A stretch of 24,608 bases of DNA from Basidiobolus ranarum. Taxonomy: Eukaryota > Basidiobolomycota > Basidiobolomycetes > Basidiobolales. Every line of letters starts with the position of its first letter. The stretch's first letter is position 1. The stretch covers positions 1 to 24,608 of the forward strand of contig JASJQH010000149.1 of assembly GCA_040143965.1 (NCBI GenBank). Reading direction: 5' to 3'. The position numbers and the translations under genes were made by a program. The notes below the pieces were generated by a model. The model did no database searches. It was not told the origin of the DNA and saw only the letters and a program-made list of their open reading frames with translations. Shown one piece after another: positions 1 to 9,942 of this stretch.

Positions 1-161
1 ACGCTTAACAGGCATGTTTGTTATGATCTAAGCACATCCAATAGTCCTATTTCATAGTAAACTATAAATAGGACATATTCAATTCAATAAAACTTAAGTG
101 TCTAATTCACATATCCAAATCTTGCCCAAAACACTTCCAAATCCCCTGAACACTTTCATCA
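1..161 (+). repeat. Family A copia LTR, partial (cut by window edge)
   Basis: The right-hand ~160 bp of a family A LTR, beginning near the 'aggcatgtttgt' block and ending in ...TCATCA. The same block occurs at 436-574, 2566-2720 and, inverted, at 3541-3700. By eye it differs from the 436-574 copy at about 5 of 139 positions, so those two are much closer to each other than to the other copies. The left part lies outside the window. Confidence 0.8.
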
Positions 162-264
162 ATATTTGACTAAGAAATGCTAACTAACTTATATGTGATA
201 TATGAAATAGTTAGGTGTATAAAGATAGAGATAACAAATATGATAAAGATAATAAACTTCAACA
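162..264 (-). repeat. End of a third copia LTR family, minus orientation
   Basis: AT-rich stretch ending (plus strand) in 'cttcaaca', directly followed by 'ctcccactc'. On the minus strand this reads as a purine tract (gagtgggag) followed by TGTTGAAG, the same polypurine-tract/LTR-start arrangement seen at 3890 and 6222. The body does not match family A or B by eye. Only ~100 bp remain. Confidence 0.55.
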
Positions 265-435
265 CTCCCACTCAAAAAAATATTGATATACCTTAATCCT
301 AACTTAAATCTTAGTACTTTAAATTTTGGCTTGGGTAATGGTTTGGTAAGGATGTCAGCAATCATGTCCTCAGTTGGATAGTACTGTAGTTGGACATGCT
401 TATTCTCAATAGCTTCCCTAACAAAGTGATGTTGA
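265..435 (-). mobile_element. Copia pol 3' end fragment (RNase H tail), fossil
   Basis: Minus-strand fragment lying just inside the 162-264 LTR end. In minus translation it carries the typical end of copia polyproteins: a 'REAIENKHVQL'-like segment, then a 'DMIADILTKPL'-like segment that marks the C-terminal end of the RNase H region. It is a short broken relic, abutted by a plus-oriented family A LTR piece. Confidence 0.65.
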
Positions 436-574
436 ATGATCTAAGCACATCCAATAGTCCTATTTCATAGTAAACTATAAATAGGACATATTCAATTCAA
501 TAAAACTTAAGTGTTTAATTCACAAATCCAAATCTTGTCCAAAACACTTCCAAATCCCCTAAACACTTTTATCA
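436..574 (+). repeat. Family A copia LTR, partial
   Basis: Second copy of the family A right-hand block, ending ...TTTTATCA, about 96% identical by eye to the copy at the left window edge. It precedes the plus-strand pol remnant at 575-2369, but no primer-binding site follows it, so it need not be that element's own 5' LTR. Confidence 0.75.
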
Positions 575-2369
575 GAATAGGCAACTATGGGGAACAAATA
601 CTGATCCAAGTGCTCTAAAATTAGCCTGTTTCAAGCTTAGAAATTGAAAATATCACTAAATTGGATCTGTATAAGGGTTGCATATGTAGAAAATATCACA
701 GATAGCCATTTTGAAGCTCTTGAGAAATCAAATCCACTCAGATTTTTGCCCCAATTCATTCCAACCTATATGGCACCATGAAAAATATCTTACCTGGTGG
801 CAAAAGGTTCTTTGGGACTTTTATAGATGTCATAACTAACTATAATTGGGCATACTTTCTTAAATCAAAATCTGAAGCCTTAGCTACATTCTAGCACTAC
901 AAAGCACTATCAGGAAGAAAGCCAATTGGTATCAAATGGGTGTACAAAGTCAAAAACCAAGCTGATGGAATCATAGAAAGGTTCAATGCAAGATTAGCTG
1001 CACATGGCTATTCTCAGACTTGTGGAGTTGATATCAATAAAATATTTCCTCTAGTAGCTATGTTTAGCTCCATTTGATCAATCAAGGCATTCTCAGCCAT
1101 CCATAACCTTTATTTACATCAAATAGATGGAAAAACAGCCTTTCTGAATGGAAATCTAGAAGAAGAGATTATATGGAGCAAACAGATCAATTTGTTGACC
1201 CAAAACACCCTGATATGGCCTGTGTACTGCAAAAAGTGCTATATGGAGTCAAGTAAGCACCCCGGGCATGGTACACAAATAGATGCACATTTGAAATCAC
1301 CAGGCTTCCAAAAATACACAGCTAATCACTGCATTTACAGCAAAACAGCCCAAAATGGGATTGTGATCTGGGCACTATATGTGGACAACATGATTATAGC
1401 CATAAATAATCCAGAGGCACTTAATCCAAAAAAGAAAAGCATATCTAACCAATTTCAGATGACTGATTTGGATGAATGAGATTATTTCCTTGGAATCCAA
1501 ATCACAAGAGATAAACGCAATCAGAAAATAATGCTAATCAGTATAGATGCATCCTAGCCATCCTAAAATTCTTCAACATGAAAATATCAATCCTGTATCA
1601 ATACAAATGGAATGCAATATGAAATTAATGAAACTATGATCCAATTTGGCCCAAAATGACTCAAATCAAAGCCAGGAGTTCCCTTATTAATCTATGATGG
1701 GTAGTTAAATGTATACAATGGTTGGAACACATCCAGACATTGCTGTGGCAGTGGGAACTATCAGTCAATATATCAAAAGTCCAGGATTTGAGCATAAAGC
1801 TGTGGTAAAGCAAATATTCAGATATTTGAGAGGAATAGTAGATCCAGTTCTTGTATACTCTGGCACTCCTGATGCATAAACTTTTGAAGGCTACAGTGTT
1901 GCAGACTAGGGAAGAAACCTTGATGATAGAAGATCCACCACAGGGTACACTTTTCTCTATGGTCATGGCAATATAACTTGTGAAAGTAAGAAGCAACAAA
2001 CCATAGCACTTTCCACTACAGAAGCAGAGTATATGGCTGCCTCTGCTACTACACAAGAAGCTATGTGGTCAAGGAAGTTATTTACAGACTTAGGATAAAT
2101 GCAAAAACAAGCTATTACTGTGTATCAACATAATCAAATTTGTATTTGATTAGCTAAAAACCCTACATTTCATGTTAAATTTAAACACATAGATACTAGA
2201 CATCATTTTGTTAGAGAACAATAGAGAATGAAATAGTTGAACTTGTTGATGGCCCTACTGAAGAAATGATTGCTGAAATCAAAACCAAGCCTTCAGCCTA
2301 AGCACGATTTGAATTATTAAGAGATAAGTTGGGTTCAAGAGAAATCAAAAATAATTAGTTTAGTGCAAA
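575..2369 (+). mobile_element. Ty1/copia pol fossil (integrase, RT, RNase H), plus strand
   Basis: Decayed internal region of a Ty1/copia element. Recognisable parts in order: integrase-region remnants (~600-890), start of the copia reverse transcriptase domain (~920-1090, 'GIKWVYKVKNQADG'-like), RT core including an 'ALYVDNMIIA' motif equivalent to the YVDD box region (~1190-1560), and the RNase H/linker (~1690-2100) with 'STTEAEYMAA' near 2010-2040. The block ends at a family A LTR at 2370. It has many breaks and is certainly not functional. The opposite-strand ORF at 1661-2056 is a shadow of this region. Confidence 0.85.
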
Positions 2370-2720
2370 TTTTCATATTAGGTAAATAGCAACTCATCAG
2401 TTAGTAGTTAGTTTAATCATAGTCTGATTATTAAGCAGTCAATTCTGCCATTCAAAAATGTGTGTTTATTGCTCTAATTGATAGAAATATCAATTAGAGC
2501 ATTGTGACCTATTTTCACTACTTTTTCATAACTTCTCCAAGTTACCTCAAATTTTCACACACACTTAGCAGGCATGTTTGTGATGATCCAAGCACATCCA
2601 TTAGTCCTATTTCATAGCAATCTATAAGTATGTCATATTCAATTCAATAAAATTTAAGTGTCTAATTCACAATTCAAATTTGGTCCAAAATACTGCCAAG
2701 TCCCCCAAAAACTTATGTCA
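2370..2720 (+). repeat. Family A copia LTR, full length
   Basis: A ~351-bp LTR aligned end to end with the inverted copy at 3541-3890. It ends ...TTATGTCA and is followed at once by a candidate primer-binding site. It sits between a pol remnant on its left and a gag remnant on its right, both in plus orientation, so it looks like an LTR shared by two units. It contains a perfect inverted repeat at 2471-2500. It is clearly diverged from the other A copies, suggesting an old insertion. Confidence 0.85.
2471..2500. repeat. 13-bp perfect inverted repeat (hairpin) inside family A LTR
   Basis: Arms GCTCTAATTGATA and TATCAATTAGAGC are perfect reverse complements around a 4-nt loop (GAAA). The homologous site of the inverted LTR (~3762-3790) keeps the inner ~10 bp of both arms. 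In RNA it would fold as a strong stem-loop. Its role (polyadenylation, packaging or chance) cannot be told from sequence. Confidence 0.7.
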
Positions 2721-2733
2721 GGTTATAAGCCCC
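2721..2733 (+). promoter_or_regulatory. Candidate primer-binding site, initiator tRNA-Met anticodon-arm type
   Basis: GGTTATAAGCCCC begins on the base after the LTR's terminal CA. It is nearly complementary to the anticodon arm of initiator tRNA-Met (around GGGCTCATAACC). Priming by a half tRNA-iMet is known for Drosophila copia and relatives. Position and match support this LTR being a true 5' LTR for the gag remnant to its right. The match is short and one base deviates. Confidence 0.45.
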
Positions 2734-3540
2734 AAGCTAGCAGCTAAAGGAATGTTTACCAGCAACACTACCAATGTTTAACATCTACAGAGAAGTTTGA
2801 TGGGGAAGACTTTCACCTTTGGAAGTTCCAGATGCAAATGGTGATAGAAGACAAGAACCTTTGGGATTTGTTAGAGAAGAAGGAATAGAGCCCAAGGGAC
2901 AACCAGCAGTTATCCATGCCTTTAACAAGAAGCAGAGGAGAGTACTCTCTACACTTGGTCTACATCTCAGAGACTGTCAATTAAGGCTAATTCAATCAGC
3001 CAAAAATGTCCAAGATGCTTTGGAAACACTTGAAGGATTATATAAGACTAAAAGTCTGGCTTATAGGCTATTTGTTAGGCAAAAATCACCCTCAATTCAG
3101 ATGAATTCTGATGATACTATGCCTAATCATTAAAATTGGATAAAAACTATGGCAGATCAGCTCTTATCCATTACAGCACCTCTGAATAAAGATGACCCAG
3201 TTGGGACACTACTTGGGAGCCTGCTTGTCAAGTGTGGGAGCCACACAATTGCCCTAGAATCAAGATCTGAGCCATTAACAATGAAATATGTAAGTCCTAG
3301 GCTTTTGAAGGAGAAATCAAGGGGATCTGATTCTCTGCAAAATAAAGCAGATCTGGTATTTTTGGAAGCTGTAAGATGTCCAATAGGCTTCAATAATGAT
3401 GCCTCTAAAAGGAAATCAATCATCCACAAGTATTGCTAGAAACCTGGCCATAAAATCAACAATTGCCAAAAAAGGATTTTTGCAAAGAAGCTAACATTGG
3501 AACAAGCAAATCAAGATAGCACCAATAGAGATCATCTGTT
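2734..3540 (+). mobile_element. Copia gag fossil, plus strand
   Basis: Follows the LTR and candidate primer site. A 'FDGEDFHLWKFQMQM'-like segment near 2795-2840 is the usual start of the copia gag (UBN2/retrotran_gag) domain, and a 'KPGHKINNC' zinc-knuckle remnant lies near 3440-3470. The pieces at 2819-3133 and 3149-3439 are parts of this relic, not independent genes. The fossil is broken, and it ends abruptly where the inverted LTR starts at 3541. Confidence 0.75.
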
Positions 3541-3890
3541 TGATAAAAGTGCTTAGAGGATTAGGAAGTGTTTTGCACAAGATTTGGATTTGTGAATTAA
3601 TCATTTAAGTTTTATTAAATTGAATATGTCCTTTTTATAGTTTCCTAGGAAATAGGACTATTGGATTTATTAGATCACAACAAACATGCCTGTTAAGCAT
3701 GGGTGAAAATTTAAGGTGATTTGGAGAAGTTTTGAGAAATAGTGAAAATTGGTAAAAGTGAACTAATTGATATTTCTATCAATTAGAGCAATAAAACACA
3801 TTTTTTGAATGACTGAATTGAGTGCTAAATACTCAGAACATCAATAAACTAACTACAAAGTAATGAGTTGCTATTTACCTAATTTCAACA
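3541..3890 (-). repeat. Family A copia LTR, full length, minus orientation (3' LTR)
   Basis: A 350-bp LTR whose plus-strand edges are TGATAAAAG and TTTCAACA, giving TG...CA ends on both strands. On the minus strand it starts TGTTGAAATTAGG and is preceded by the purine tract GAGTGGGAA. It is therefore the 3' LTR of the minus-strand element at 3891-6130. It aligns end to end with the copy at 2370-2720. Confidence 0.88.
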
Positions 3891-6130
3891 TTCCCACTCA
3901 ACTAAATATTGTGCATTTTGGTTACACCTAACTTATATCTTAATAATTAGATTTGTGCTTTAGCTAAAGGTGTAGTTAAGATGGCAGTAATTGTTTCTTC
4001 AATAGGGCAATAGACAAGGTCAATTATATGAATGTCAGCCACTTCTGTAACAAGATGATGCCTAATATCTATATGTTTGTTCTAGTGTGAAATGTAGGGT
4101 ATTTAGCTATTCAAATACATCTTTCATTATCTTTGAATATAGCAATAGCACATTTTTGCATGTATCCTAAGCCTGTAAATAACTTCCTTGACCACATAGC
4201 TTCTTGCGTAGTAGCAGAGGCAGCCATATAATCTGCTTCTGTAGTGGAAAGTGCTATGGTTGGTTGTTTCTTACTATTCCAAGTTATGGCTCCATTACCA
4301 TAGAGAAAAGTGTACCCTATGGTGGATCTTCTATCATCAAGGTTTCTTTCCCAGTCTGCATTACTGAAGCCCTCAATGTCTTGTGCATTAGGAGTGCAGA
4401 GTATTTCAGAACTATGTCCACAGTTCCTTGCAAATATCTGAATATTTGATGGACTGCAGTTTTGTGATCAGATCCTGGATTTTTGTGATATTGGCTGACA
4501 GTTCTCACTGCCACAGTAATGGCTGTATGTGTTCCAATCATTGTATAGATTAAACTACCCACCATGGATTCATAAGGGAACCCCTGGCTTTAATTTGAGT
4601 CATGTTGGGCCAAATTGGATGAAAAATAGATTTATTTCTCATTTGGATCTATTGGAGTTGATACAAGCTTGCTATTTTCCGTGTTGATGTGTTTTAGGTT
4701 GTTTTGGATGTATCAAGACCAATTCAGCATGATTTTCTGATTGTGTGTATCTGTCATGATTTGAATTCCAAGAAAGTAACTTAATTCACCCATATGAGTG
4801 ATCCAAGATTGGTTTGATAGGCTGCTTTTAGTCTGATTAAGTGCCCCGAGATCATTTGTGGCTATGATCAAGTCATTGACATATAGTACCAAGATAAGGA
4901 TCCTATTTCTGGCTGCTATGATGAAAGTACTATGATCTGTGGTGCATTTTTGAAATTCTAGTGATTCTAAATACAAGTCTACCTTGTTGTACCATACCCT
5001 ATGTGCTTGATTGGGTTAATACAGCAATTTTGCAGTTTCCAGACCATATCAGGGTGTTTTGCGTGAACAAATCTATCTGGTTGCACCATATAGTTCCATT
5101 CTTCCAGATTTTGATTTAAGAAGGCTGTTTTGACATCCATTTAATGTAAAACAAGGTTATTGATGGCTGAGAGTGCCAGGATTGATAAAATGGCTCTGAA
5201 CTTGGCTACTGGATCAAAAGCTTCATTCAAATTAAATCCTGGAGTCTGGGTATAACCTTTTACAACCAATCTTGCTTTGTATCTTTCTATAGTTCCATCA
5301 GCTTGGTTTTTGACTTTGTAGACCCTTTGCAACCTATTGGCTTTCTCCCTGGTGGTAGAGGAACTAGAACCCATGTTTATTGTCCAGAAGTGAAGAAAAT
5401 GTATCAAACATTACTTTTTCCCATATTTTTGATTCTGGACACTTCAGAAGTTGATCTAGAGTCTGTGACATGTCACAGAATGCTGCATAAGCATATACAT
5501 CATCATTGGAAGTGTTTCACTAGTTTACTGGCTTATTTCTCCTTCTGGATGATCTTCTGGGTCTAGAATCATCCTCTGACGTAATTGGGACTTGAATTTT
5601 GGTTTAACCAGGCTCAGATACAGCTGGAATTTGGGCAGACACTTCCTGAATAGTGCTGATTGTGTTTTCTGGAACAAGCCCTGTGCTTTGAGGTGCAACA
5701 TATGCTTTCCCATCAAAAATCATATCACTACACTTAATTCATTTCTGATTTTTGGTGTCAAATAGTCTGTAGGTCTTAGATCCATCATCAAAACCGAGAA
5801 GTATGAATTTTCTGCTTTTGGGTTCCAATATAGAGTGTTTTTGAGCTGGAATTAAGCAGTATGCTATGCAACCAAAGATCCTGAGATGATCCACACTTGG
5901 TTTTGATCCATATAGGGCTTCAAATGGAGTAGGATTTTGTGGCAATCTTGTTAAGCATACATTTTTGACAAAGACTGCAGTGGAGGCAGATTCAACTCAA
6001 TATTGGTGAACAAACTTTTGATCATGTAACATTGATCTTACCATCTCCACTATGGTTCTATTAGCACATTCTGCCACTCCATTTTTCTGTGGAGTATAAG
6101 GTACAGTAGTTTGATGCCTAAATTTGTGTT
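3891..6130 (-). mobile_element. Ty1/copia pol fossil, minus strand
   Basis: Minus-strand internal region of a family A copia element. Going 5' to 3' on that strand: end of the integrase core ('YTPQKNGVAE'-like, ~6110-6060) and the integrase C-terminal 'PFEALYGSKPSVDHLRIFGC' segment (~5930-5860); a low-complexity linker; RT ('VYKVKNQADG' near 5310, 'LVLYVNDLIIATND' near 4880); RNase H (~4560-4170); then the purine tract and 3' LTR. No gag and no matching 5' LTR are visible on its left-hand (5') side. It is broken at several places but better preserved than the plus-strand copy at 575-2369. Confidence 0.88.
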
Positions 6131-6221
6131 AAAACAAAAACTAGGTATTAGGTAGACAGAAATTTGAGAGATTTAGACCTTTGTCAGGATTAGCTTATAT
6201 GACTATTTAGCTGAGGGAGAG
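6131..6221 (+). mobile_element. 3' untranslated tail and polypurine tract of a family B element
   Basis: Short plus-strand piece between the minus-strand pol fossil and the family B LTR. It ends in the purine tract GAGGGAGAG directly before TGTTGAAATT at 6222, the normal PPT/3'-LTR junction. No coding remnant of the B element is visible here, so its body appears to be lost or replaced by the inverted A element. Confidence 0.55.
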
Positions 6222-6569
6222 TGTTGAAATTAGCTTTACCTAAGCACCTATATAGTCATATATAGTTTAGTACTTAGTTATCCAAAAATTCACTAAGATA
6301 TTATCCATTATTCTCAATTGAAATTTACTTATAATATTGACACCAACCTATAAGTTTTCAGATAAATGGTTTTTTCAAACTTGTGCTAGAAGCCCAAACT
6401 TTGCACACATGTTCCTGGGACCATTCTTAACACATTGTACATGTTAGTTTGTTTACATCTTGACAAAACTATAAATGTCAACTTTCTACTCAATAAATCA
6501 ATCAGTGAAAAACCACCAATTTTTCTAATTCTCCAAACCACTACCAACAGGCTCCCAAATACTTTAACA
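6222..6569 (+). repeat. Family B copia LTR, full length, plus orientation
   Basis: A 348-bp LTR, TGTTGAAATTAGC ... ATACTTTAACA. Its reverse complement matches the solo LTR at 9379-9698, including blocks near 'tcccagg', 'gttttgtcaagatgta' and 'ggttttcact'. The preceding purine tract makes it a 3' LTR. Confidence 0.85.
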
Positions 6570-6850
6570 ATACCTTGGTGAAATATGAAATAGCTAAATC
6601 CTAAGCTATATATTATGATATAGATGTTTGGGAAGTGTCAACTTGTGCACTGTGTGTAGACATTTATAGTTTTGTCAAGATGTAAACAAACTAATGTGTA
6701 AAATGTGCTCAAGAAGGTCCCAGGTATATGTGTACAAAGTTTGGTATCTTTTGGAGATTCTGTGCTTCAATAATCAGCTTTAAACGCACTGAGGGGTATG
6801 TCAAGCACAATTTGAACTTCAGTAAAATTATAAATTATAGTTGATAGTAC
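6570..6850 (-). repeat. Rearranged family B LTR fragments, minus orientation
   Basis: Bases ~6575-6645 match the LTR start region of family B in reverse ('ctaagctatatat...'). Bases ~6655-6745 match its middle ('gttttgtcaagatgtaaac', 'ggtcccagg'), with intervening LTR sequence missing. The last ~100 bp show no match by eye. Abutting fragments of one LTR suggest an old, partly deleted copy next to the intact one at 6222-6569. Confidence 0.6.
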
Positions 6851-7147
6851 TAATTGCAACTGTGAAATGATCGTGACAAGCCAGTTGAATTTCTCACACA
6901 ATCACAGCTTTGTACCATAAACCGGAATTTAGCATAAATATTAAAAGTGGGGAATGGGGAATCGGGGAGAATCGGAAAGTGTGATAGTAATGTTAGCATA
7001 AAGCATGAATTAAACCTAGTACAACTCTTCGATTCCCAACCCTAATCCAGTTTGGTAATGATAAGCATCAACTTTCATTCAAAGCACGCTGGAACTCTAA
7101 TCCTATTGGTGTCATATCATTGGGTAAACAATACTGAAATCTAATGT
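6851..7147. other. Intergenic, nothing recognised
   Basis: AT-rich spacer between the LTR debris and the 3' end of LYS9. No ORF, RNA gene or repeat was recognised. An 'aatggggaatcggggagaatcgg' region near 6950-6975 is a short imperfect G-rich repetition only. Confidence 0.4.
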
Positions 7148-7153
7148 TTTATT
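7148..7153 (-). terminator. Poly(A) signal AATAAA of LYS9
   Basis: Minus-strand AATAAA 53 bases beyond the LYS9 stop codon, a normal position for a eukaryotic polyadenylation signal. Only the motif and distance support it. Confidence 0.45.
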
Positions 7154-7205
7154 TTCACATGTAGTATAAATGGGGCCGAGGCCAATCAGAGGGATGAGGA
7201 GGATT

Positions 7206-8673
7206 TTACAAGATTGCTTCAATGACTTGGATACCCTCTTTCTCCAGGGCCTCCATGATAGGATTGTTGATTTCAGGGGTCATAGGAGCCAAGACACCAG
7301 TCTCGGTTAGGACGCCATCCAAAATCTGATTGACTGCAATAGCGCATGGGATACCAACAGTCTTAGCCATGGCACTTGGGCCGTTGGGCTCTCCATACTC
7401 TAATAGGGTTGATGTACGAGTTTGCTTGGTTCCATCAGCAAGTTCCACTTCGAATTTGTGTTGCAACATGACCATATCTCTTTCTCCCTCTTCATATGCC
7501 ATCTTCTCTTCGAGAGTAGCGCACAAGGTATCAAGATAGGTACCACGCTTAGTGACAAATTTGTCAGAGAACAAATCGAGCCACTTCATACCACTGAGGA
7601 TTCTTTGAACTTGAGCTTCATCTTTCTCGCTAATCTTGGCTCTAACGGCAGACTCTAATTCTCCTTCAGTAGTAGCAGAGACACCAATCAATTGAGAGAG
7701 AACCGACTTCCAAGCCACATCTTGGGAGCTGGCTTGGAGGTACTCTTGCTCGCTATCATCCAAGAAGCCGATATCAACAAGGGCCTTAACAAACTTAGGG
7801 AAACCTTGATAACGTAAAGTTCCACGAATGATGGTTTGGGCCTCAGGAATATGGTATCTTTCTTTATAAGGAGTAGAGTCACGATTAGCATAACCCTCAA
7901 ATGCAAAGGCTGGGTAAATGTAAAGTGGTTTTGCAGAATCCATGAGCTCAGGTCCTGGAATCTCCACTACTTTGCCATCTTCGTAGAATTTAGCAGTATT
8001 ACGTAAAGCCAACAGGACACCTCTAGATGACCAACTGAACTTGTAGCCTAAAGGGTTATTGGAAGCTTCAGGGGCAGGGAGACCACCACAGAAAGACAAG
8101 AAGGAGAGGATCTTGCCTCCTTCTTTGTGTACTTCGTCAATAGTCTTGACGGCATATAAATGATCTATTCCAGGGTCAAGACCGATTTCGTTCATGATGG
8201 TGACACCAGCCTTTTTGGCCTCTTCATCATAAGCCATCATGGCAGGAGAAACATAACTGGTAGTGACGACGTTCTTCTTGAACTTGACAGCAGATTTGAT
8301 AACAGTAGCATGGTGAATGTATGGAATCAAACTGATGACCAAGTCGTGTTGTGAAACTGCCTCGTCAATAGACTGCTCGTTGTTTACATCAACGGAAATG
8401 GCAGAAGTTCCAGGGAATTGACTAGCAAGGCTTTGGGCGTTTTCAATACGTCTACAACCTGTTACTTTGTTAGATTCATCTCAGAAATCGACATACTCTC
8501 AAATAAAATGCGTACCGATAGTGATTTTGTTCTCAGCACGTCTGGTAAGATACTCGACGCAAGGACCAGCGACGTATCCAGAACCAAGAAGAAGGATTTT
8601 ACTAGTCAAAACGAGAATATTAGCAAGTTGTAGATAAAGCAAAAGACGAGTTGAACTTTTACCGGTCAGCCAT
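7206..8673 (-). CDS. LYS9: Saccharopine dehydrogenase (NADP+, L-glutamate-forming), saccharopine reductase
   Basis: Penultimate step of the fungal alpha-aminoadipate lysine pathway: 2-aminoadipate 6-semialdehyde plus glutamate plus NADPH gives saccharopine, in the cytosol. Exons on the minus strand: 8673-8663, 8601-8516, 8458-7206; introns of 61 and 57 bp have GT/AG ends, and the first carries CTAAT near its 3' end. The spliced product is 449 aa, against about 446 in yeast Lys9. The N-terminus begins MADRKILLLGSGYVAGP, giving the Rossmann dinucleotide motif GSGYVAGP at residues 10-17. The diagnostic internal segments NEIGLDPGIDHLYA and GGLPAPEASNNPLGYKFSWS follow. No lysine-ketoglutarate reductase domain is fused, so this is the monofunctional fungal form, not animal or plant AASS. 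The ATG at 8673 is chosen because it is the only one placing the Rossmann motif near the N-terminus. The gene appears intact. Confidence 0.96.
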
Positions 8674-9378
8674 TTTGATGTAGTTAGAGAGCTGAGTGTT
8701 CCTTAGCCGAGTCCAGTCGCCCTCTTTTAAATGAGTGAGATTGTGTGCGTAATATAACGATCAGATTCGATATACCAAATTAAGTAATCCCTCGGAATGC
8801 GGTTGCTAATGTTGAACTCAATATGAAAGTAAATCTATGATGAACGTGTGGGTAAGAATTACTCATAGTTAGTTGGGATGAGTACGAGAGTTTCAAATAA
8901 TAAAATAAATTACCCACTGATCTGAGCAAAGAACCGATTAACTGATTAGCCGATTTTCATACCGTGTTTGATGTGGCAATATTTGAGATAAGCGGGTATA
9001 TGCACGAGGAGGGTACTGCTAAATATTCAAGTGTCATAGGTACGTACAGTACATACCTCCAATAAATATGTACCTGTGTAACACTGTTACGTATATATTA
9101 CCACGGCCATGGGGGGTTGGGTTTTATCGTCACATGGTCACTGATAAGTGGCATCTCACCTATTTTATCTAGCTCTCATCCTAATTATGAATTTCTTATT
9201 CCAAGTTATTTCTCTTATTTATATTTAGTATTTACATTTATAAATAGTTATTGCTCATTTTTGTATCTAATTTCAACTGATAGTCATTTGGCAGTTTAAG
9301 AAACAATACTCAACACTAGTGCTCATAACTGATTCTCTTCTTATGCATGCATTTCTCAAATGATAATATCTCTGTATT
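8674..9378. other. LYS9 upstream region
   Basis: About 700 bp upstream of LYS9, before the solo LTR. The first bases 5' of the ATG are the likely leader. Near 9039-9058 lies an imperfect inverted repeat (GGTACGTA / TACATACC around CAG) followed by a small GTAAC/GTTAC inverted repeat near 9082-9094. The 60-residue ORF at 9117-9299 is hydrophobic and AT-driven and shows no family resemblance, so I do not call it a gene. No RNA gene was seen. Confidence 0.4.
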
Positions 9379-9698
9379 TGTTAAAGTATTTGGGAGCCTA
9401 TTGGAAGTGGTTTGGAGAATTAGAGAAATTGGTGGTTTTCACTTATTGATTTACTGAGTTGAAAGTTGACATTTATACTGTTGTCAAGATGTAAGAATAC
9501 TAACGTGTAGAATGTGTAAAGGAGGGTCCCAGGAACATGTGTGCTAAGTTTGGGGCCTCTTTGAAAAATCTATATATCTTCAAACTTCCAAGTAAATTCC
9601 TTGTGAGAATAATGGGTAATATCTTAGTTCAATATAAGATAACTAAATACTAAGCTATATATGACTATATAGGTGTTTAGGCAATGCTAAGTTCAACA
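9379..9698 (-). repeat. Solo family B copia LTR with 5-bp target duplication
   Basis: Complete LTR in minus orientation: plus-strand edges TGTTAAAGTATT and AAGTTCAACA, 320 bp. It is flanked on both sides by GTATT (9374-9378 and 9699-9703), a perfect 5-bp target-site duplication as made by copia integrases. No internal sequence is present, so it is a solo LTR from LTR-LTR recombination. The intact duplication says this locus has not been rearranged since insertion. Confidence 0.9.
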
Positions 9699-9719
9699 GT
9701 ATTCACCCCATGCAGTAAC

Positions 9720-9942
9720 TGTCGAAGTATTTTGGGAGTTGTTGGAGATGGTTTGGAGATGTAGAAGGAATTGATGGTTTTCACTTATTTATGTAGTTTT
9801 GTCAAGGGGTAAGCAAACAAACGTGTATAATGTGTTAAGGAAGGTCCCAGGAACATGTGTGCAAAGTTTGGGGCCGCTAGGACAATTTATCAAAATGTAC
9901 ATATTTTCAAACTTCTAAGTAAATTCCTCTTGAGAATAGTGG
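9720..9942 (-). repeat. Family B LTR fragment, minus orientation
   Basis: Starts TGTCGAAGTATTTTGGG, equivalent to the TGTTAAAGTATTTGGG edge of the neighbouring solo LTR, and runs through the 'ggtcccaggaacatgtgtg' block to about 'gagaatagtgg'. It lacks the LTR's other end and abuts an oppositely oriented fragment, forming an inverted pair. Confidence 0.75.

Noticed and set aside
1661-2056. 131-residue minus-strand ORF (with a nested 63-residue ORF)
   Set aside because: It is antisense to the RNase H remnant of the plus-strand copia fossil and has no family resemblance of its own.
3157-3429. 90-residue minus-strand ORF
   Set aside because: It is antisense to the copia gag fossil in the same interval.
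4204-4449. 81-residue plus-strand ORF
   Set aside because: It is antisense to the RNase H region of the minus-strand copia fossil; its similarity to the ORF at 1661-2056 only reflects two related elements in opposite orientation.
9117-9299. 60-residue hydrophobic ORF upstream of LYS9
   Set aside because: Short, AT-driven Phe/Leu/Ser/Tyr composition and no recognisable family; likely chance.
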